NCBI GenBank assembly: GCA_029834535.1
Contig: JAQMWT010000389.1
Location: 186,001 to 250,000 of the forward strand
Length of the DNA: 64,000 nt
Reading direction: 5' to 3'
From: Chrysophaeum taylorii
Lineage: Eukaryota > Sar > Pelagophyceae > Pelagomonadales > Pelagomonadaceae
The translations under genes were made by a program, and so were the position numbers. This document shows positions 32,971 to 47,954 of the stretch, piece after piece. Each line of letters starts with the position of its first letter. The stretch's first letter is position 1. The notes below the pieces were generated by a model. That model did no database searches. It was not told where the DNA came from and worked only from the letters and a program-made list of their open reading frames with translations.

Positions 32971-34926
32971 ATGCTTTCGTTGATGATGATCTTCTTTTTG
33001 TTCTTGTTGTTCTTCGGTTATCATTCGCGCGGCTTGACGAGCCGGAGCGCCAAGGTGTTGATAAGGGGGCTGAAGCGGTCCGAGGAGGTGGACCGGGTGC
33101 TCGGCGAGATGCGGCCGCTGCAGTCCCCGCAGCTGTACACGAGCTTCATCAGTGCGTACGGGCGGACGCGGGAGCCCTTCAAGGCCCTCGCGCTGCTGGA
33201 TGAGATGAGGGAGCGGGGCGTGGAGCCGGGGGTGATCACGTACAGCGCCGCGATTTCGGCGTGCCGCGGGGAGTGGCGCGAGGCGATGAGGTTGCTGCGG
33301 GAGATGCGAGAACGAGGGGTCGTTCCCGGCGCGATCGCGTACAACGCTGCAATTTCGGCGTGCGACAAGGGCGCGGAGTGGGAAAAGGCATTAGAGCTTC
33401 TGGAGGAGATGCGGGGCGCCGGGGTCGAGCCCGACGTGATCAGCTACAGCGCGGCGATCTCGGCGTGCAAGAAGGACGGGAGATGGAAGGAGGCGCTTCG
33501 GTTGCTCGAGGAGATGCGCGAGCGCGGGCTCGAGCCTAACGTGATCACCTACAACGCTGCGATCTCGGCGTGCGGCAAGGGCGGGCGGTGGGACCGGGCG
33601 GTCGAGCTGCTCGACGAGATGGTCGTCGAGCCGGACGTCATCACGCTCAACGTGGCGATTTCGGCGTGCGGAAAGGCGGGCAAGTGGCGGCGGGCGTTGG
33701 AGCTGCTGGAGGACATGCCACGGCGCGGCCTCGCGCCGGACATCGTGTCGTACAACGCGGCGATCTCGGCATGCCAGAGGGGCCGGCAGCCGGAGCGGGC
33801 GATCGGGCTGTTGAACACCATGCGACGCGCGGGCATCGAGCCCGACGCGATCTCTTTTGGCTCGGCCGCTCGCGCGTGTCGCGGCAAAAAATGGTCGAAG
33901 ACCGCCGTCGTGCTGCTCGAGGAGATGCGGGACCGCGGCCTCGAGCCGAGCGTCGCGACTCTCAACGCCGTCGTCAATGCGCTCGGGAGGGCGGGCGAGG
34001 CCGAGCTCGCTTTGCGGGTGCTCCGCCGAGACGTCGGAAAGTCGACGGCGGCGGCTCGCCGCGGCGGCGGCTGGAATAGCGCGGAGGAGGCCCTCTTGCT
34101 GTTGGAGGAGATGCGGGGTGCCGGGATCGAGCCCGACTTGAGCACCTACAACGCCGTGATCTCGGCGTGCGGCCGGAGCGGCTCGCAGCAGCACCGTCCG
34201 GCTGCTCTCCGGCTCTCGAAGGAGATGAGGGTCGAGCCCGACGTGATCTCGTACAACGCTGCGATTTCGGCGTGCGAGTGCTGCGACGCGGCCCTCGGGC
34301 TCCTCGAGACGATGCCGATCGAGCCCGACGTGATCACCTACAACGCTGCGATCTCGGCGTGCGGGCGGACGGGCGACTGGGAGCGCGCGATCGCGGTGCT
34401 GCGCTATATGAAGGTCGAGCCCGACGTCGTCACGTACAACTCGGCGATAACGGCCTGCGGGAAGGGGCTGAGGTGGGATCGGGCCCTCGAGTTGCTCGAT
34501 GAGATGCGGGCGCGGGGGATCGCGCCGAGCGCGGTTACCTACAACGCCCTCATCACGGCGTGCGAAAGATCCGGCGAATGGCGGCGCGCTCTAGACTTGT
34601 TCGACGAGGTCGCCGAGCCCACCGAGGTCACCTACGGCGCTGCCATCTCGGCATGCGCGAAGGGCGGGGCCTGGGAACGAGCCCTCGACCTGCTCGCGGC
34701 GATGCCCGCGCCAAACCGGATCGCGTATACGGGGGCGATCAGCGCGTGTGGGGAGGCCGGCGAGGGCCAAAGGGCGCTCCACCTCTTCGAGGAGATGCGA
34801 CGACGGGGTCTCGACCCTGACGTGCCTTCCCGCAACGCGGCGATCGCCGCCTGCGAGAAGGCCGGCCTTTTGGACCAGGCCCACGCGCTCCGCAAGGAGA
34901 AGCGCAGCAGCAGCAGCAAACAATAG
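32971..34926 (+). CDS. Pentatricopeptide repeat (PPR) protein, P-class
   Basis: The protein has 651 residues. Start ATG 32971 was chosen; the frame is open 930 bp further upstream but there it lies antisense to the RING gene. A hydrophobic start (MMIFFLFLLFFGYHS) may be a signal peptide, in line with bipartite targeting to a secondary plastid, though this is inference. About 16-17 PPR units of roughly 35 residues follow, with the recurring pattern VEPDVITYNAAISACGKGG. Some are short (31-32 residues, e.g. MVVEPDVITLNVAISACG). No DYW or SMR domain is seen. PPR proteins bind organellar RNA one base per repeat. The ISACGK consensus is frequent in algae and dinoflagellates. Confidence 0.93.
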   Translation: MLSLMMIFFLFLLFFGYHSRGLTSRSAKVLIRGLKRSEEVDRVLGEMRPLQSPQLYTSFISAYGRTREPFKALALLDEMRERGVEPGVITYSAAISACRGEWREAMRLLREMRERGVVPGAIAYNAAISACDKGAEWEKALELLEEMRGAGVEPDVISYSAAISACKKDGRWKEALRLLEEMRERGLEPNVITYNAAISACGKGGRWDRAVELLDEMVVEPDVITLNVAISACGKAGKWRRALELLEDMPRRGLAPDIVSYNAAISACQRGRQPERAIGLLNTMRRAGIEPDAISFGSAARACRGKKWSKTAVVLLEEMRDRGLEPSVATLNAVVNALGRAGEAELALRVLRRDVGKSTAAARRGGGWNSAEEALLLLEEMRGAGIEPDLSTYNAVISACGRSGSQQHRPAALRLSKEMRVEPDVISYNAAISACECCDAALGLLETMPIEPDVITYNAAISACGRTGDWERAIAVLRYMKVEPDVVTYNSAITACGKGLRWDRALELLDEMRARGIAPSAVTYNALITACERSGEWRRALDLFDEVAEPTEVTYGAAISACAKGGAWERALDLLAAMPAPNRIAYTGAISACGEAGEGQRALHLFEEMRRRGLDPDVPSRNAAIAACEKAGLLDQAHALRKEKRSSSSKQ

Positions 34927-34937
34927 TACGAGTATAG

Positions 34938-38641
<3,704 letters not shown>

Positions 38642-38992
38642 GAGTAGGAGAGAGAGAAGGCCATATTTACTTTGTTTTATTTGATTTTATTTGATTTTAC
38701 ACACCATCACCTCACTCAAAACCATTCGTTCGTTCGTTCGTTCTTTCGTTCGTTCTTTCTTTCTTTCTTTCGACCCGAAAAACAACAACAACACCACCAC
38801 CACCAGCACCACAGGAAACAAAGACCACCACCACCACCACCACCACCACTTTTTTTTGTGTGCAGGACAGGAAGGAGGAAAGTATCCATCCGCTGTACCA
38901 CTCAATCAATACTGGTGCTGCTATTATTATTATTTCACCAGCCGTTATTAGGAATATTGTTATTATTTAATAGTACGTTACCCTTCTTGGCG

Positions 38993-40837
38993 ATGGGGGA
39001 CCAGCGGCTGTCACCTTTCAAGAGCTACCGCGCGTTCGTCGCAGCGCAGCGGGACGACCTGGACCCCTCGACGTTCGCGAAGCGATATGCCGAGTACAAA
39101 TCCGGCTACGGGCGCGAGCTCGTGCGACGGTTCTTCGAACGGAACGCGGACTTCGAATGGTTTAGGGAAAAGTACGACCCGGCGACGATTCGGGCGTTGA
39201 AGCGCGAGAAGAAGGCCCGGGCCGCCGCCGAGGCGCGGGCGATCGCGGCGGAGATTTCGGGGGACCCCAGCGCCTTTGGACGGCGGGCTTCGCTCGACCC
39301 GATCTCTTTGGGTGCCGGCTTCGAAGATTCTGCTCAGGCGTCGCCGTCGCACGCGGCCGATCGCGTCATTCTAATCACCGGCATCCCCGCCTCCTGCGGG
39401 GCGCGGGCCCTCGAGGGGGCGGTGGTCTCGGCCCTCGAGGACCGCGGGGTCGAAGTGAAGATAGAACGGGTATTGCTCGAACCGAGAAACCGGAGAGACG
39501 GCTTCGAAACGGAAGCTTGGGTTATTTTTGAGAATTCCGACGCCGCCAAGGCGGCCGAGGAAACCTTGGACAAGTCCGCGTGGCTCGAGATCCAAGTCCC
39601 CCCGGCCCTCGCGATGGCTCCGCTTTCCTGGCCGTTGCCCGAAGCGGAAACGGCCGCGAGGGTTGCCGAGAGGGGTTCCAAGATGAGATGTCGCGAGTGT
39701 ACGGAGCGCGAGTCTTTTCGCGTGCGCGCGCGCCGCGCCTTGGTAGCTGCATCTACCGGCGGCGTCGACGACTTTGGCCGCGGAGCGCGTCCCCGGCGCT
39801 TTCCCCGCCCCGCCTCGAGCTCGAGGCTCTCGGAGCCTTCGAGAATATCCAAAGATCTCGAGACGGCGAGGGCTATCGCCCGCGCCATGGACGCCAAAGC
39901 CGACATCCCCGAGGACTGTCGTCTCGACGCGATCCTCGTCCTCGCGGGAGACGATGTCGTGAGCTTGGATGCCAGCGCGGCCTACCTCCGCCGCGTTCAC
40001 TTGGTCGTCTACTACGCCGCCGCCGTCTGTTCTTCCGAGGTCGAGCTCGTCAGCCGAGACGTCCCTTGGGTCACGCGCCGCGACAAGGTCCTGGAAGAAG
40101 ACGGCACCGACGACTGGCCGGAGCTCGACGACTTCGACCAAAAGCTCCGGGACATTCTCGCCGCCGCGAACGACGACGAAGAGGAAGATTACGACTTGGA
40201 AGAAGACGCGTTGCTCGAGAAGACGACCGACGAATTCGTCAAGACCCACACTTCCGAAGAGGACATGGGCCGCGCGCGCTGTGCCTTCGAGTGGTGTCAC
40301 AAACTTTTTAAATCTGACATGTTTTTGAAAAAACACTTAGCCAACCGTCACGCCGACTATCTCGAGGCTTGGCTCACTCCGACGCGAAGACCTTTCATGT
40401 GGCGACGGTATCAGGCCGACGCGCGCAAGCCCCTTCCTCCAATCCGAACCGACAAGGGCGACGAAATCGAGCCCCTCGACCTCCTCGCGGACGACGACGG
40501 CGACGACGACCGTCGAAACGACGCCCCCGTTTCTTCTTCTGACCGCAGCCGACCCCACAAGCGCTGGTTTCCTCGCCGCGATCCCCCGCCCCCCAAGCGC
40601 CACCGCGACGACCCCCGCAAGCTCACCTCATACGCGGACGTCGACGCCCCAAAACGCGCCGTCCTCGCCCTCGACTACGGCGTCCTTCTCCCTCCGCCCG
40701 CCAAGAAAAAAAAGACCACCACCAACAAGCCTCCTCCTCCTCCTCCTCCTATTCTCACATCGAAATCACCTTCGCCCCCCGGCGCCGCCGCCGCCCCCCA
40801 AACCACCGCGACCGAGGACGCCTCCTCCACCGCCTGA
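38993..40837 (+). CDS. ARS2/Serrate, nuclear cap-complex effector
   Basis: The protein has 614 residues from ATG 38993; the frame upstream is low-complexity (HHHH, PPPP). The N-terminus LSPFKSYRAFVAAQRDDLDP and FFERNADFEWFREKYDP matches the Serrate/ARS2 N-terminal region. A degenerate RRM-like part (about 125-200, VILITGIPASCGARALEG) and an acidic stretch follow. Next is the conserved zinc-finger segment FVKTHTSEED...CAFEWCHKLFKSDMFLKKHLANRH (about 420-455). The C-terminus is Pro- and Lys-rich. ARS2 links the cap-binding complex to snRNA and miRNA biogenesis and RNA decay. The family is recognised from segment order; the middle is divergent. Confidence 0.88.
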   Translation: MGDQRLSPFKSYRAFVAAQRDDLDPSTFAKRYAEYKSGYGRELVRRFFERNADFEWFREKYDPATIRALKREKKARAAAEARAIAAEISGDPSAFGRRASLDPISLGAGFEDSAQASPSHAADRVILITGIPASCGARALEGAVVSALEDRGVEVKIERVLLEPRNRRDGFETEAWVIFENSDAAKAAEETLDKSAWLEIQVPPALAMAPLSWPLPEAETAARVAERGSKMRCRECTERESFRVRARRALVAASTGGVDDFGRGARPRRFPRPASSSRLSEPSRISKDLETARAIARAMDAKADIPEDCRLDAILVLAGDDVVSLDASAAYLRRVHLVVYYAAAVCSSEVELVSRDVPWVTRRDKVLEEDGTDDWPELDDFDQKLRDILAAANDDEEEDYDLEEDALLEKTTDEFVKTHTSEEDMGRARCAFEWCHKLFKSDMFLKKHLANRHADYLEAWLTPTRRPFMWRRYQADARKPLPPIRTDKGDEIEPLDLLADDDGDDDRRNDAPVSSSDRSRPHKRWFPRRDPPPPKRHRDDPRKLTSYADVDAPKRAVLALDYGVLLPPPAKKKKTTTNKPPPPPPPILTSKSPSPPGAAAAPQTTATEDASSTA

Positions 40838-41184
40838 TGCTTGATGATGATTATTTTTATTCAAAAGCTGCTGTGCCCCTCTCGCTCGGAGAGAAGGTGT
40901 ATACCTTGCCTTGGCCTTCCTCGACTGCTGCTGCTGCTGCTGCTGATTACAACAGTACGAAACCGTCGTCGTGTTCGTCGTTTTGCCTTCTTCTCTCTGG
41001 TTTTCACAACAGGATATATATACGTTGTACGACAACTATTAATAATACAAAGGGATCATCGCTAGCAATAATAACGCCTACTACGGGACTCCTACTATTC
41101 CTCAACCCTACTAAACACGGGAGGAGGGCTCGGTATGGTTGATATGTTCGATTGAATTCGCAACATAACCACGTCATCATCATC

Positions 41185-41904
41185 ATGCCCGTGGACTACT
41201 CCAAGTTCGACAAGATTGTCGACAGCGACGAGGAGCGCGAGGTAAAAAAAGTAACGAAAAAAGCGGAATCGACCAAGAAGAAACCCAAGCCGAAGAAGGA
41301 GACTCCTCCTCCGGATGACGACGACGACGACGACGACGAGGGTCCAATCACTTGGTACAAACATCGCGAGACCAAGCTTCCCCCCTGCACGAACGGTCCC
41401 GTGAAGACCACCACCGTTTCGGATGGAACGACGACGGTGGGCTCGGCCTGGAACGCTGCCGGAACGTGGGAAGAACGCGACGTCATGCCCTGGGTCTGCA
41501 GCAAGATGAAAGAGTACGAATCGCTGAGACGAGACTTTGAGCTCGGGGCCATCGTGGCCACGTCCGTTGAGGTCGAGGGCGACGCGAGCGTCGGGGTCAT
41601 TCGCGGCAAGACGCGCCACATTTGCGACCTCAACGTATCGTTGAAGTTTGAAGCGCGCCTCCAAGATGTCGTCGTCGACGGTAAACTTAAGCTCGGGGAC
41701 TTTTCCCAGGACGACGACATAGAGGCGATTGACCTCTACATCCACCTCGACCCCACCCACCTCGCCCCCAAGATCCGCCCCCACTTGGGGGGCGTGGGCA
41801 CCCTCAAATGCAAGACTCCCGACATCGACACACCTCGAACTTTTTCCCACGATCTCCTCCACAAACTCAAGCACGACTTTCTCCCGGCTTTCATGGTCCT
41901 CTAA
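41185..41904 (+). CDS. Aha1 N-terminal-domain protein (Hsp90 ATPase activator-like)
   Basis: The protein has 239 residues from ATG 41185. An acidic/Lys-rich N-terminus is followed by GSAWNAAGTWEERDVMPW, the Aha1-N motif that stimulates the Hsp90 middle domain. Then come VEGDASVGVIRGKTRHICDL and a beta-rich segment, LNVSLKFEARL. The C-terminal AHSA1 (START-like) domain of full-length Aha1 (about 330-340 residues) is absent, as in yeast Hch1. It is a cytosolic co-chaperone by family. No intron is evident. Confidence 0.8.
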   Translation: MPVDYSKFDKIVDSDEEREVKKVTKKAESTKKKPKPKKETPPPDDDDDDDDEGPITWYKHRETKLPPCTNGPVKTTTVSDGTTTVGSAWNAAGTWEERDVMPWVCSKMKEYESLRRDFELGAIVATSVEVEGDASVGVIRGKTRHICDLNVSLKFEARLQDVVVDGKLKLGDFSQDDDIEAIDLYIHLDPTHLAPKIRPHLGGVGTLKCKTPDIDTPRTFSHDLLHKLKHDFLPAFMVL

Positions 41905-42206
41905 TAATTATTATTCTCGTGACGCTCCATTTTTAATTAATTAAACTGATCTTTTTTTTTTCCGTCTCGAGGAGGAGGAGGAGGAGGAGAGAAGGCCTGT
42001 CGCGACTCGCGCTACGCTTTAGAGGCTCGATGCGCGTATTGCAAGAAATAGCGAGCGACCTCGAACGACGACTCCGGACTGCCTAAAAAGATGGGCTCAC
42101 GTACGCAGCCGGATCCAGAAGAAAGAAGTCTGTGCGAAGCAGTCCCTTTTTCGAGAAAAAGCACCGCGGCGTTCTTCCGTCGACCTCCGGAAAGGCTCTG
42201 CTCTGC

Positions 42207-42266
<60 letters not shown>

Positions 42267-45121
42267 TCCCAACGTTGTTTTTCGGCGGCGGTCGATGGTC
42301 TTGCGCGCGGTCAAGACGAGGAAGCCGCAACAACTGGTACATGAGGACGGATCGCCCTGATTGTGAGGAGCACGTCGTCGAGGCAACGTATCGCCGAGCC
42401 GCGAAAAAATTCGTAATGCAGCAATAACACTTGATGACGTCGTGTCGAACTCGCTGTTTTTGGATGACTCTCTGCCGAGAAAATGGGCGCGACTAGATTT
42501 TTTTCGACGAGGAGGTCGACGTCGAAGCCAAGCAGCGAGCGTGCCGCCCCTCGGGTTTGTTGCCTCGAACAGCAGATATCCAGGAAAAAACCAGAACATT
42601 TCGCGAGCGTCCTTCGCCGCTCGCCCCTGGCCGAATTTTTCCGCACGGTCGTCAAAAGGTGCGGCGTCTTAGAGTTGGACTCTGTTGTCTTCTCCGGCCA
42701 CGGCATGAGATAGCTGGCCCGAGTCGCAGGACATGCGCGCGAAGTCGACAGCCGGATGAAGCGCGAGCTTAATCGACAGACGACGACTATTGCTCTCGCC
42801 GTAAAGAGGACGGCGGTTGTTGACCGCGGAGGACGGCGGTTGCGCGGTCAACAAACAACGGGCTGCGCCGAGATCAAAAGGAGGAGCTCTCCCCGCGTGA
42901 CTCGGTCGACCAGGCCACATGTGTAGTCTTTGTCGCCGGTTGCCACGACCAATCGCGGTGGTTCTCTCGATATACGTAGACGTCTTGTTGGCAGCCACCA
43001 TTGGCGTGCTTCGGCAGCCAGCTCTCGTCCCCGTGCCGATCCGGTCGTCCAATCCGCGACGTGCGCGCCATCCTATGACGCCAAGACCCCAGCGCGTAGT
43101 GAGTCTTGGGAGCCAAGCCTAGATCCTCCGCCGCGAACCGAGCCGCTGCGACTCGGTTCGGGCCTCTCCTCGTCGTCCGCCGCCAGCAACACCTCGTTGA
43201 ACGCGGCTCTTCGAAAACTTCTTAAGCTTCGACCGCGCGCGTCGATGATATTTGCGTGGTCAAAGCAAGTTCGTGGCTCTCTGAGGCGGCGGCGGCGGCG
43301 GCTTTCTGAGACGACAGCATGTTGATGACCACGACACCGAGAGAACTCTGGGCGATACCCACAGACTGACGATAGCAGCATCTCTTTATTGGACGCGAGT
43401 CGGTGCGATGCTGGCGCTTAATCGTCACCAAGTTACTAGCTCGCAAAAAAGCGTGCTGCCTGCTGGCTCGTCTAGGGGACGAACGAAGTCCGCCCACCCG
43501 GACGACTCGCGAGGCGTTCGGCGGTCGACTGCGTTGGTGCTCATCGCGTCGAACCATTCGGAAACCTCGCGGTATCGTGCTGCAGCCGAAACGAGACGAA
43601 GCGCTTTTTGGCGGCAACGAGCTGCTGCTGGCCCTCTGCTCGAGGCACAAAGGGAACGAATTCTTGGACGTTCGAAGTCTTCGGGGCTTTTTCCGAAGAT
43701 TTCGCCACGCTGCTGGCGCGCGAAGAAAAAAATGGGCACCCCGACGACGACGATGAATCAAGAGGCTCTCGCCGAGCAGTGCAAATTGCACAAGCGCGTG
43801 GGCATCGTATAAGACTCGGGCTTTCTTGCGCACTAAGCAGAGCAAAATATCTTCGGGGCCAGCTCGAAGGCTATCGTACGGTGGCGTGCTCGATCTCGAC
43901 TTTGCTTGGGTGTCTACGAGGACAAAGACTAGATCGCATCCTTCGAGCACACATCTAGCGGCGACGCTCATCAAGCCCGAGTTCTCTATCCCAGCGGTCG
44001 GTCTCAATAGTTCCACCGAATTGAAGCAGGTGGCGGCGGGCGAGTGTCGTCGTTGAACGCGGGCCACCAACACCGATCGGTCATCGCGCCGACATTCAAG
44101 CAGTCCGTCGAAGAAATAAGCACTTTCGAGATTCGCTTTGGCCATCCATCAACGCAGGGGAGCGTCGCCAAGTTTGCCACGCCGTTTCCCCTCGTCGTTT
44201 CGTTCCAGCAGCGAAGCCTGCGTTGTATTAGGAAGCGCAAATTTTCGTGCCTTCGCGTGGTGGGCCGTCGATGCGACACCCTCGAAGAGCGCCTGAAACA
44301 AGACGCAGGCGGTTTGTTTCTCGCAGCATCGACTCTAAAAACGCGTTCAGTCTGTGCTTTTTCATCGGCGAGGCGCGCGTGCTCGGGTTTGTGGGCGTGC
44401 GGAACGCCAAGGAGGACTGATCGGGTGCTTGCCGCTGTTACTTCAGGAAGGGCTCCAGGCTCTGCTTTGGGTGGCGATGCGCGAGGGGTGCGGCAGGGCG
44501 AACCAGGGGCTGTCGATGGGCGTGACCGCCGTCGTGCACGCGCTACCGCTCGCGTTCACGAAGCGGTCGATGCTGCGGCTGTGGCAGCTCGAGCGAGGAC
44601 CGCGGCGCTAAGGCTGGCGTCGCGGTGGGCGCGACGGTGGTTCTGGTGCGTTTCGACGGCGACGTGCGGCGCGATGGTGTTCGAGCTCATGCCGCGATGC
44701 ACGGTGAGGGGACCCCACTCGCACCAGGTCTGGCCTCTGGTGTTCGTGCCGGCGAGCTACGTGCGTGCTCTACACGGGCTCTATTTGGTTTGTCTCGCGA
44801 CCTCAATCCGAACCCCGACCTCTTCTTCGATCTCTCGCTCAAACGTCGTCGGGGGTCCGAGGATGATGGTGGGGCTCTACATTCTCCTTGGAGTTTTTTT
44901 GAGTTTGGGCCTGGTGTAGGGTTGGCCTCGACGCTCTGCGTTGCGAGCCTCGCCCTACGTGCCTCTGCAGAGTGTACTTCCCCGGTGCGACGGCACCAAG
45001 GAAGCGGTGGTATTGGAGAGCCGCGCCACCCTCGGTGGTGGCGGCGGCGGCGGCGGCGCCGGATGTTCCCCCCGGCGTCGCGACGACGATTATCGCGGCC
45101 TAGCTGCTGCTGCTGCTGCTA
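41905..45121. other. Gene-poor stretch with decayed coding fragments
   Basis: No intact gene can be supported. A (CTTT)n tract lies at 42,208-42,268. Minus-strand fragments near 42,400 (LLLHYEFFRGSAIRCLDD) and 44,100-43,800 (VAARCVLEGCDLVFVLVD) look protein-like but change frame. Plus-strand fragments at about 44,430-44,920 include several hydrophobic stretches in shifting frames (e.g. MMVGLYILLGVFLSLGLV) and may be a dead multi-pass membrane protein gene. Composition differs from the compact block to the left. Confidence 0.45.
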
Positions 45122-46348
45122 CTAGGACGACGACGACGACGACGACGACGACGTTAGGTATGTTCGCTTGATGTCAGTCGTCGTCATTCCCGAGTCGAGG
45201 GCGTCGAGGGCCCGTTGGGCCCGCGCGACGAGGGCGAGGGCCCGCGGCTTGACGTCGTCTTCCTCGAGTGGTGGTGGTGGGGGGGATATAGCACTGTTCT
45301 CCCCGCCGCCGCCGCCGAGAAGGGAGGCGACGCGATGGGCAAAGTGAGGCCTCGTCGCGAGGTTCGCGTTGATCACAATCTCGGCCAAACGCGCTCGGCC
45401 GGGGTCGTTCGCGTCGAGCGTAGAGAGAGCGGCGAAGGTGGTCTCCAAGGCCAGGGGGCAGGAAGCACGCATAGCGTCGCGGCCGGCGTCGAGAACCTCG
45501 AAAACGGCCTCGGCCCTTTCGCGGGTTTGCCAAGAGACAGAACCTACGAGGGTTGAGGCGCGGTGCCGCTCCACCTCGACGTTAGCGAGGACGCCCGCCG
45601 CATCCTCGGCCTCGGCGACACGCTCGAGGGCCGCCAGCACGGCCTCCGAGCTACACAAAGGGCTCGCGAGATCGCGAGGCGGTACGCCGCAGCGTCTCGA
45701 AAGAACGACCTCGAGTTCGTCGAGCGGTGCGTATCGGAGCTCCTCGCGGAGCGCCGCGTAGTCGTCCGAGTTCCGGCGCACGAAGCGCGTCGCGAGACCC
45801 AGGCCGAGGCAGTCGCTCGCCGTGAGTCTGGCCCCCGTAAGCGCGACCCAGAGCCCTATCGGTCTCGGCAAGCGCCGCAAGAAGCTCAAGGACCCCGCGT
45901 CGGGGCAGAGCCCGATCCGGCACTCGGGCATCGCGAACACGGTGCCCTCGGTCACGACGCGCTCGCGGGACGCAACGAACAGCCCGGCGCCAAAACCCAT
46001 CGTGACGCCGCTCGATATGGCTATCGACACCTCCCGCTCCTCCAATCGCGCGAGCGTCTGCGCCTCGCGCCACAAAAAATCTACTACCTCGGACGTCAGG
46101 GCTCGGACGTCCCCGCCGGCGCAAAACGCGCGCGAGTCGAGCGAGCTCAGGAGCACGGCGGGATGTCTCAGCGACTCGAACAGCGCCTCTAACATCGGCG
46201 CGTCCACGGCGTTCAGCCGCCGGCCTCGCGCGAGCGTGATCTCTCGCAGCGCGTTGGGCGTCTCCTCGACCAATATGCTCTTCCGCCGCACCATTTCGGC
46301 CTGGATCGACAGCGCGCCGGCACATGCCGTGAACAGTGGGACCCACAT
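45122..46348 (-). CDS. 3-hydroxyisobutyryl-CoA hydrolase-like (crotonase fold)
   Basis: The protein has 408 residues from ATG 46348. ITLARGRRLNAVDAPM, SRAFCAGGDVRAL (first oxyanion-hole segment) and GVTMGFGAGLFVASRERVVT (second) define the crotonase fold. PECRIGLCPDAG carries Glu142 and Asp150, with the eight-residue spacing of the HIBCH catalytic pair. This enzyme hydrolyses 3-hydroxyisobutyryl-CoA in mitochondrial valine breakdown. An N-terminal hydrophobic stretch (MWVPLFTACAGALS) could be a targeting sequence. The C-terminus ends in a Ser run from a trinucleotide repeat. A peroxisomal enoyl-CoA hydratase-like role cannot be excluded. Confidence 0.85.
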   Translation of the reverse strand: MWVPLFTACAGALSIQAEMVRRKSILVEETPNALREITLARGRRLNAVDAPMLEALFESLRHPAVLLSSLDSRAFCAGGDVRALTSEVVDFLWREAQTLARLEEREVSIAISSGVTMGFGAGLFVASRERVVTEGTVFAMPECRIGLCPDAGSLSFLRRLPRPIGLWVALTGARLTASDCLGLGLATRFVRRNSDDYAALREELRYAPLDELEVVLSRRCGVPPRDLASPLCSSEAVLAALERVAEAEDAAGVLANVEVERHRASTLVGSVSWQTRERAEAVFEVLDAGRDAMRASCPLALETTFAALSTLDANDPGRARLAEIVINANLATRPHFAHRVASLLGGGGGENSAISPPPPPLEEDDVKPRALALVARAQRALDALDSGMTTTDIKRTYLTSSSSSSSSS

Positions 46349-46512
46349 GTGACAACACCACTTTCGACTTGAGCTCGCAATCGGCTCGCAGGCCAACAAC
46401 AACACCCTCGGCCTCGCCGCGCGATGTGATAACACAACACAACACGAAACAAAACCCTTCGTTAGAGTTCATTGTTCCTTGTCAAGTGAGGAGAGCACCC
46501 CGCAAAAAGAAA

Positions 46513-46677
46513 ATGGCCAAGACGTCGTCGCACGAGAGGATTGCGAAGGAGCAGGAGCTGAAAGCAGCCAAGTTCGAAACGCATCGAAGAGGCAGTTCTA
46601 CTCCAAGCGCGGCGTCGACGCGCTGGAAGCCAACCTCGCTGTGCTCCGCGCTCGAGAAGATTGGCTTCTCTAGTTGA
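46513..46677 (+). pseudogene. Small conserved-looking gene, apparently frameshifted
   Basis: The frame of 54 codons opens MAKTSSHERIAKEQELKAAK, a basic helical start. Near 46,580 the coding character jumps to the next frame, SKRQFYSKRGVDALEANLAVL...REDWLL with its own stop. Joined, they would make a plausible 60-65 residue helical protein. Either one base is wrong or the gene is newly broken. It diverges from the hydrolase gene, with ATGs 164 bp apart. Confidence 0.35.
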
Positions 46678-47954
46678 CACGCTCGCGCCGCGAGTGGTCT
46701 CCTTGTCGACAAACCCCCTCGCGTCGCATCATCGTCGTTGTTGCTCACCGTGCTTTTTCATCCTCCTCGTTCCGCCGGGGGTCTCGTACTCGCGCGACGG
46801 CGATGTTTTGGGCTGCACGCTCGGCGCATCGTGGCGTGTCGCCCGAGGAACCCTCTGGACTTGCATTCCTAGTTTCAGTCTCTGTTGGGCGTTACTCTAG
46901 AGCTCTCGTCGCAAAGCTTCAACTTTCTCGACGCGCTGGCTCCGTCGAACAGTTGACGGCCGCGTTCGAGGATCGTGGCGCCCGAGCAGTGCCGCGGCGC
47001 GGCGTGGTGCCAGTGGCGAGAGCGAAGTGCTCTTTCGCGCGGAGTGCGCGTGAACGCTGTTCTCGAGCGGCGCGGTTTTCGACATCACGTCTTGGGAGAG
47101 CGAGAGCACGCCGCGATGCGCGGGCTAAACATCTCCGACGCTGTCGCGCTCTCCATCATCATCAGAACCACCGCGCAGTTTTTTGTCCCGTTTTTCATTT
47201 TGCTGTCGTGCGTCCTCCTGCTGTTGCGAACAACGCGCGTGGTCGAAATACTTCTACCGGATGATTATTCGCTCGAGGGAACATCGATCGCAGGATGGTC
47301 GAACTGCGCTTACCACCGCCGCGCGCGGGCCAGATCAGTCGGTAGTGTGGAAGCGCCGCAACGACCTTGACGAGGTCGCCCCCGAGGTCAGTCATCGAGC
47401 TGAACTTCTAGTGCTGCGCGCTGAAGGAAGGAAGGAAGGTGTCGTCGACGCGAATTTCGAAGTGCAACACTTTGGTCACGGTGTTCTGGTGCAGAAACGT
47501 TCGATCGCGATCGATAGGGACTCGAAGAAGATCGCCAAAAAAAACCACGCCGTGATTAGTCGAATCGAGCAGCGCTCGGCGGTGCGGCACGCGATCACGG
47601 CGAAAGACGACCGCAGTGACGGACGGACGGCGAAAGAGGACCGCAGTGACGTCGTCGTCGTCGTCGTCGCGGGCGACCCTGGTAGCGGAAAGACGCGCGG
47701 CCCAACGTGTTTTGCCGCACGCGGGAGCTGCTAGCAGAAAAAAAAAAGACCGTGATGCGCGTTGTGAGTGTATCAAGGAGTCAAAGATCATCCTCTTAAA
47801 ACCTAATGCCGAATACTACGAAGCGTGGACCGAAAACGTTGGGAGGTTATAGACGCCGCGAGCGAGCCTTCGAGCTCGTATTTAACACTATAAGAATGCC
47901 GACAAGGACAAGATAGTATTCATCACCGCAAAAATATACTATATATATAATAAA
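46678..47954. other. No supported gene
   Basis: Short frames only. A hydrophobic 50-residue stretch starts at ATG 47,116, and a P-loop-like AGDPGSGKT string occurs near 47,670, but neither lies in a coherent protein. Confidence 0.45.

Noticed and set aside
44228-44410. Cytochrome P450 fragment (LESMLRETNRLRL, like the ExxR helix)
   Set aside because: No heme-binding Cys motif or flanking P450 sequence could be found in any frame.
47640-47735. P-loop (AGDPGSGKT) NTPase
   Set aside because: The string follows a GTC-repeat valine run in a frame with no other NTPase motifs; probably chance or a small remnant.
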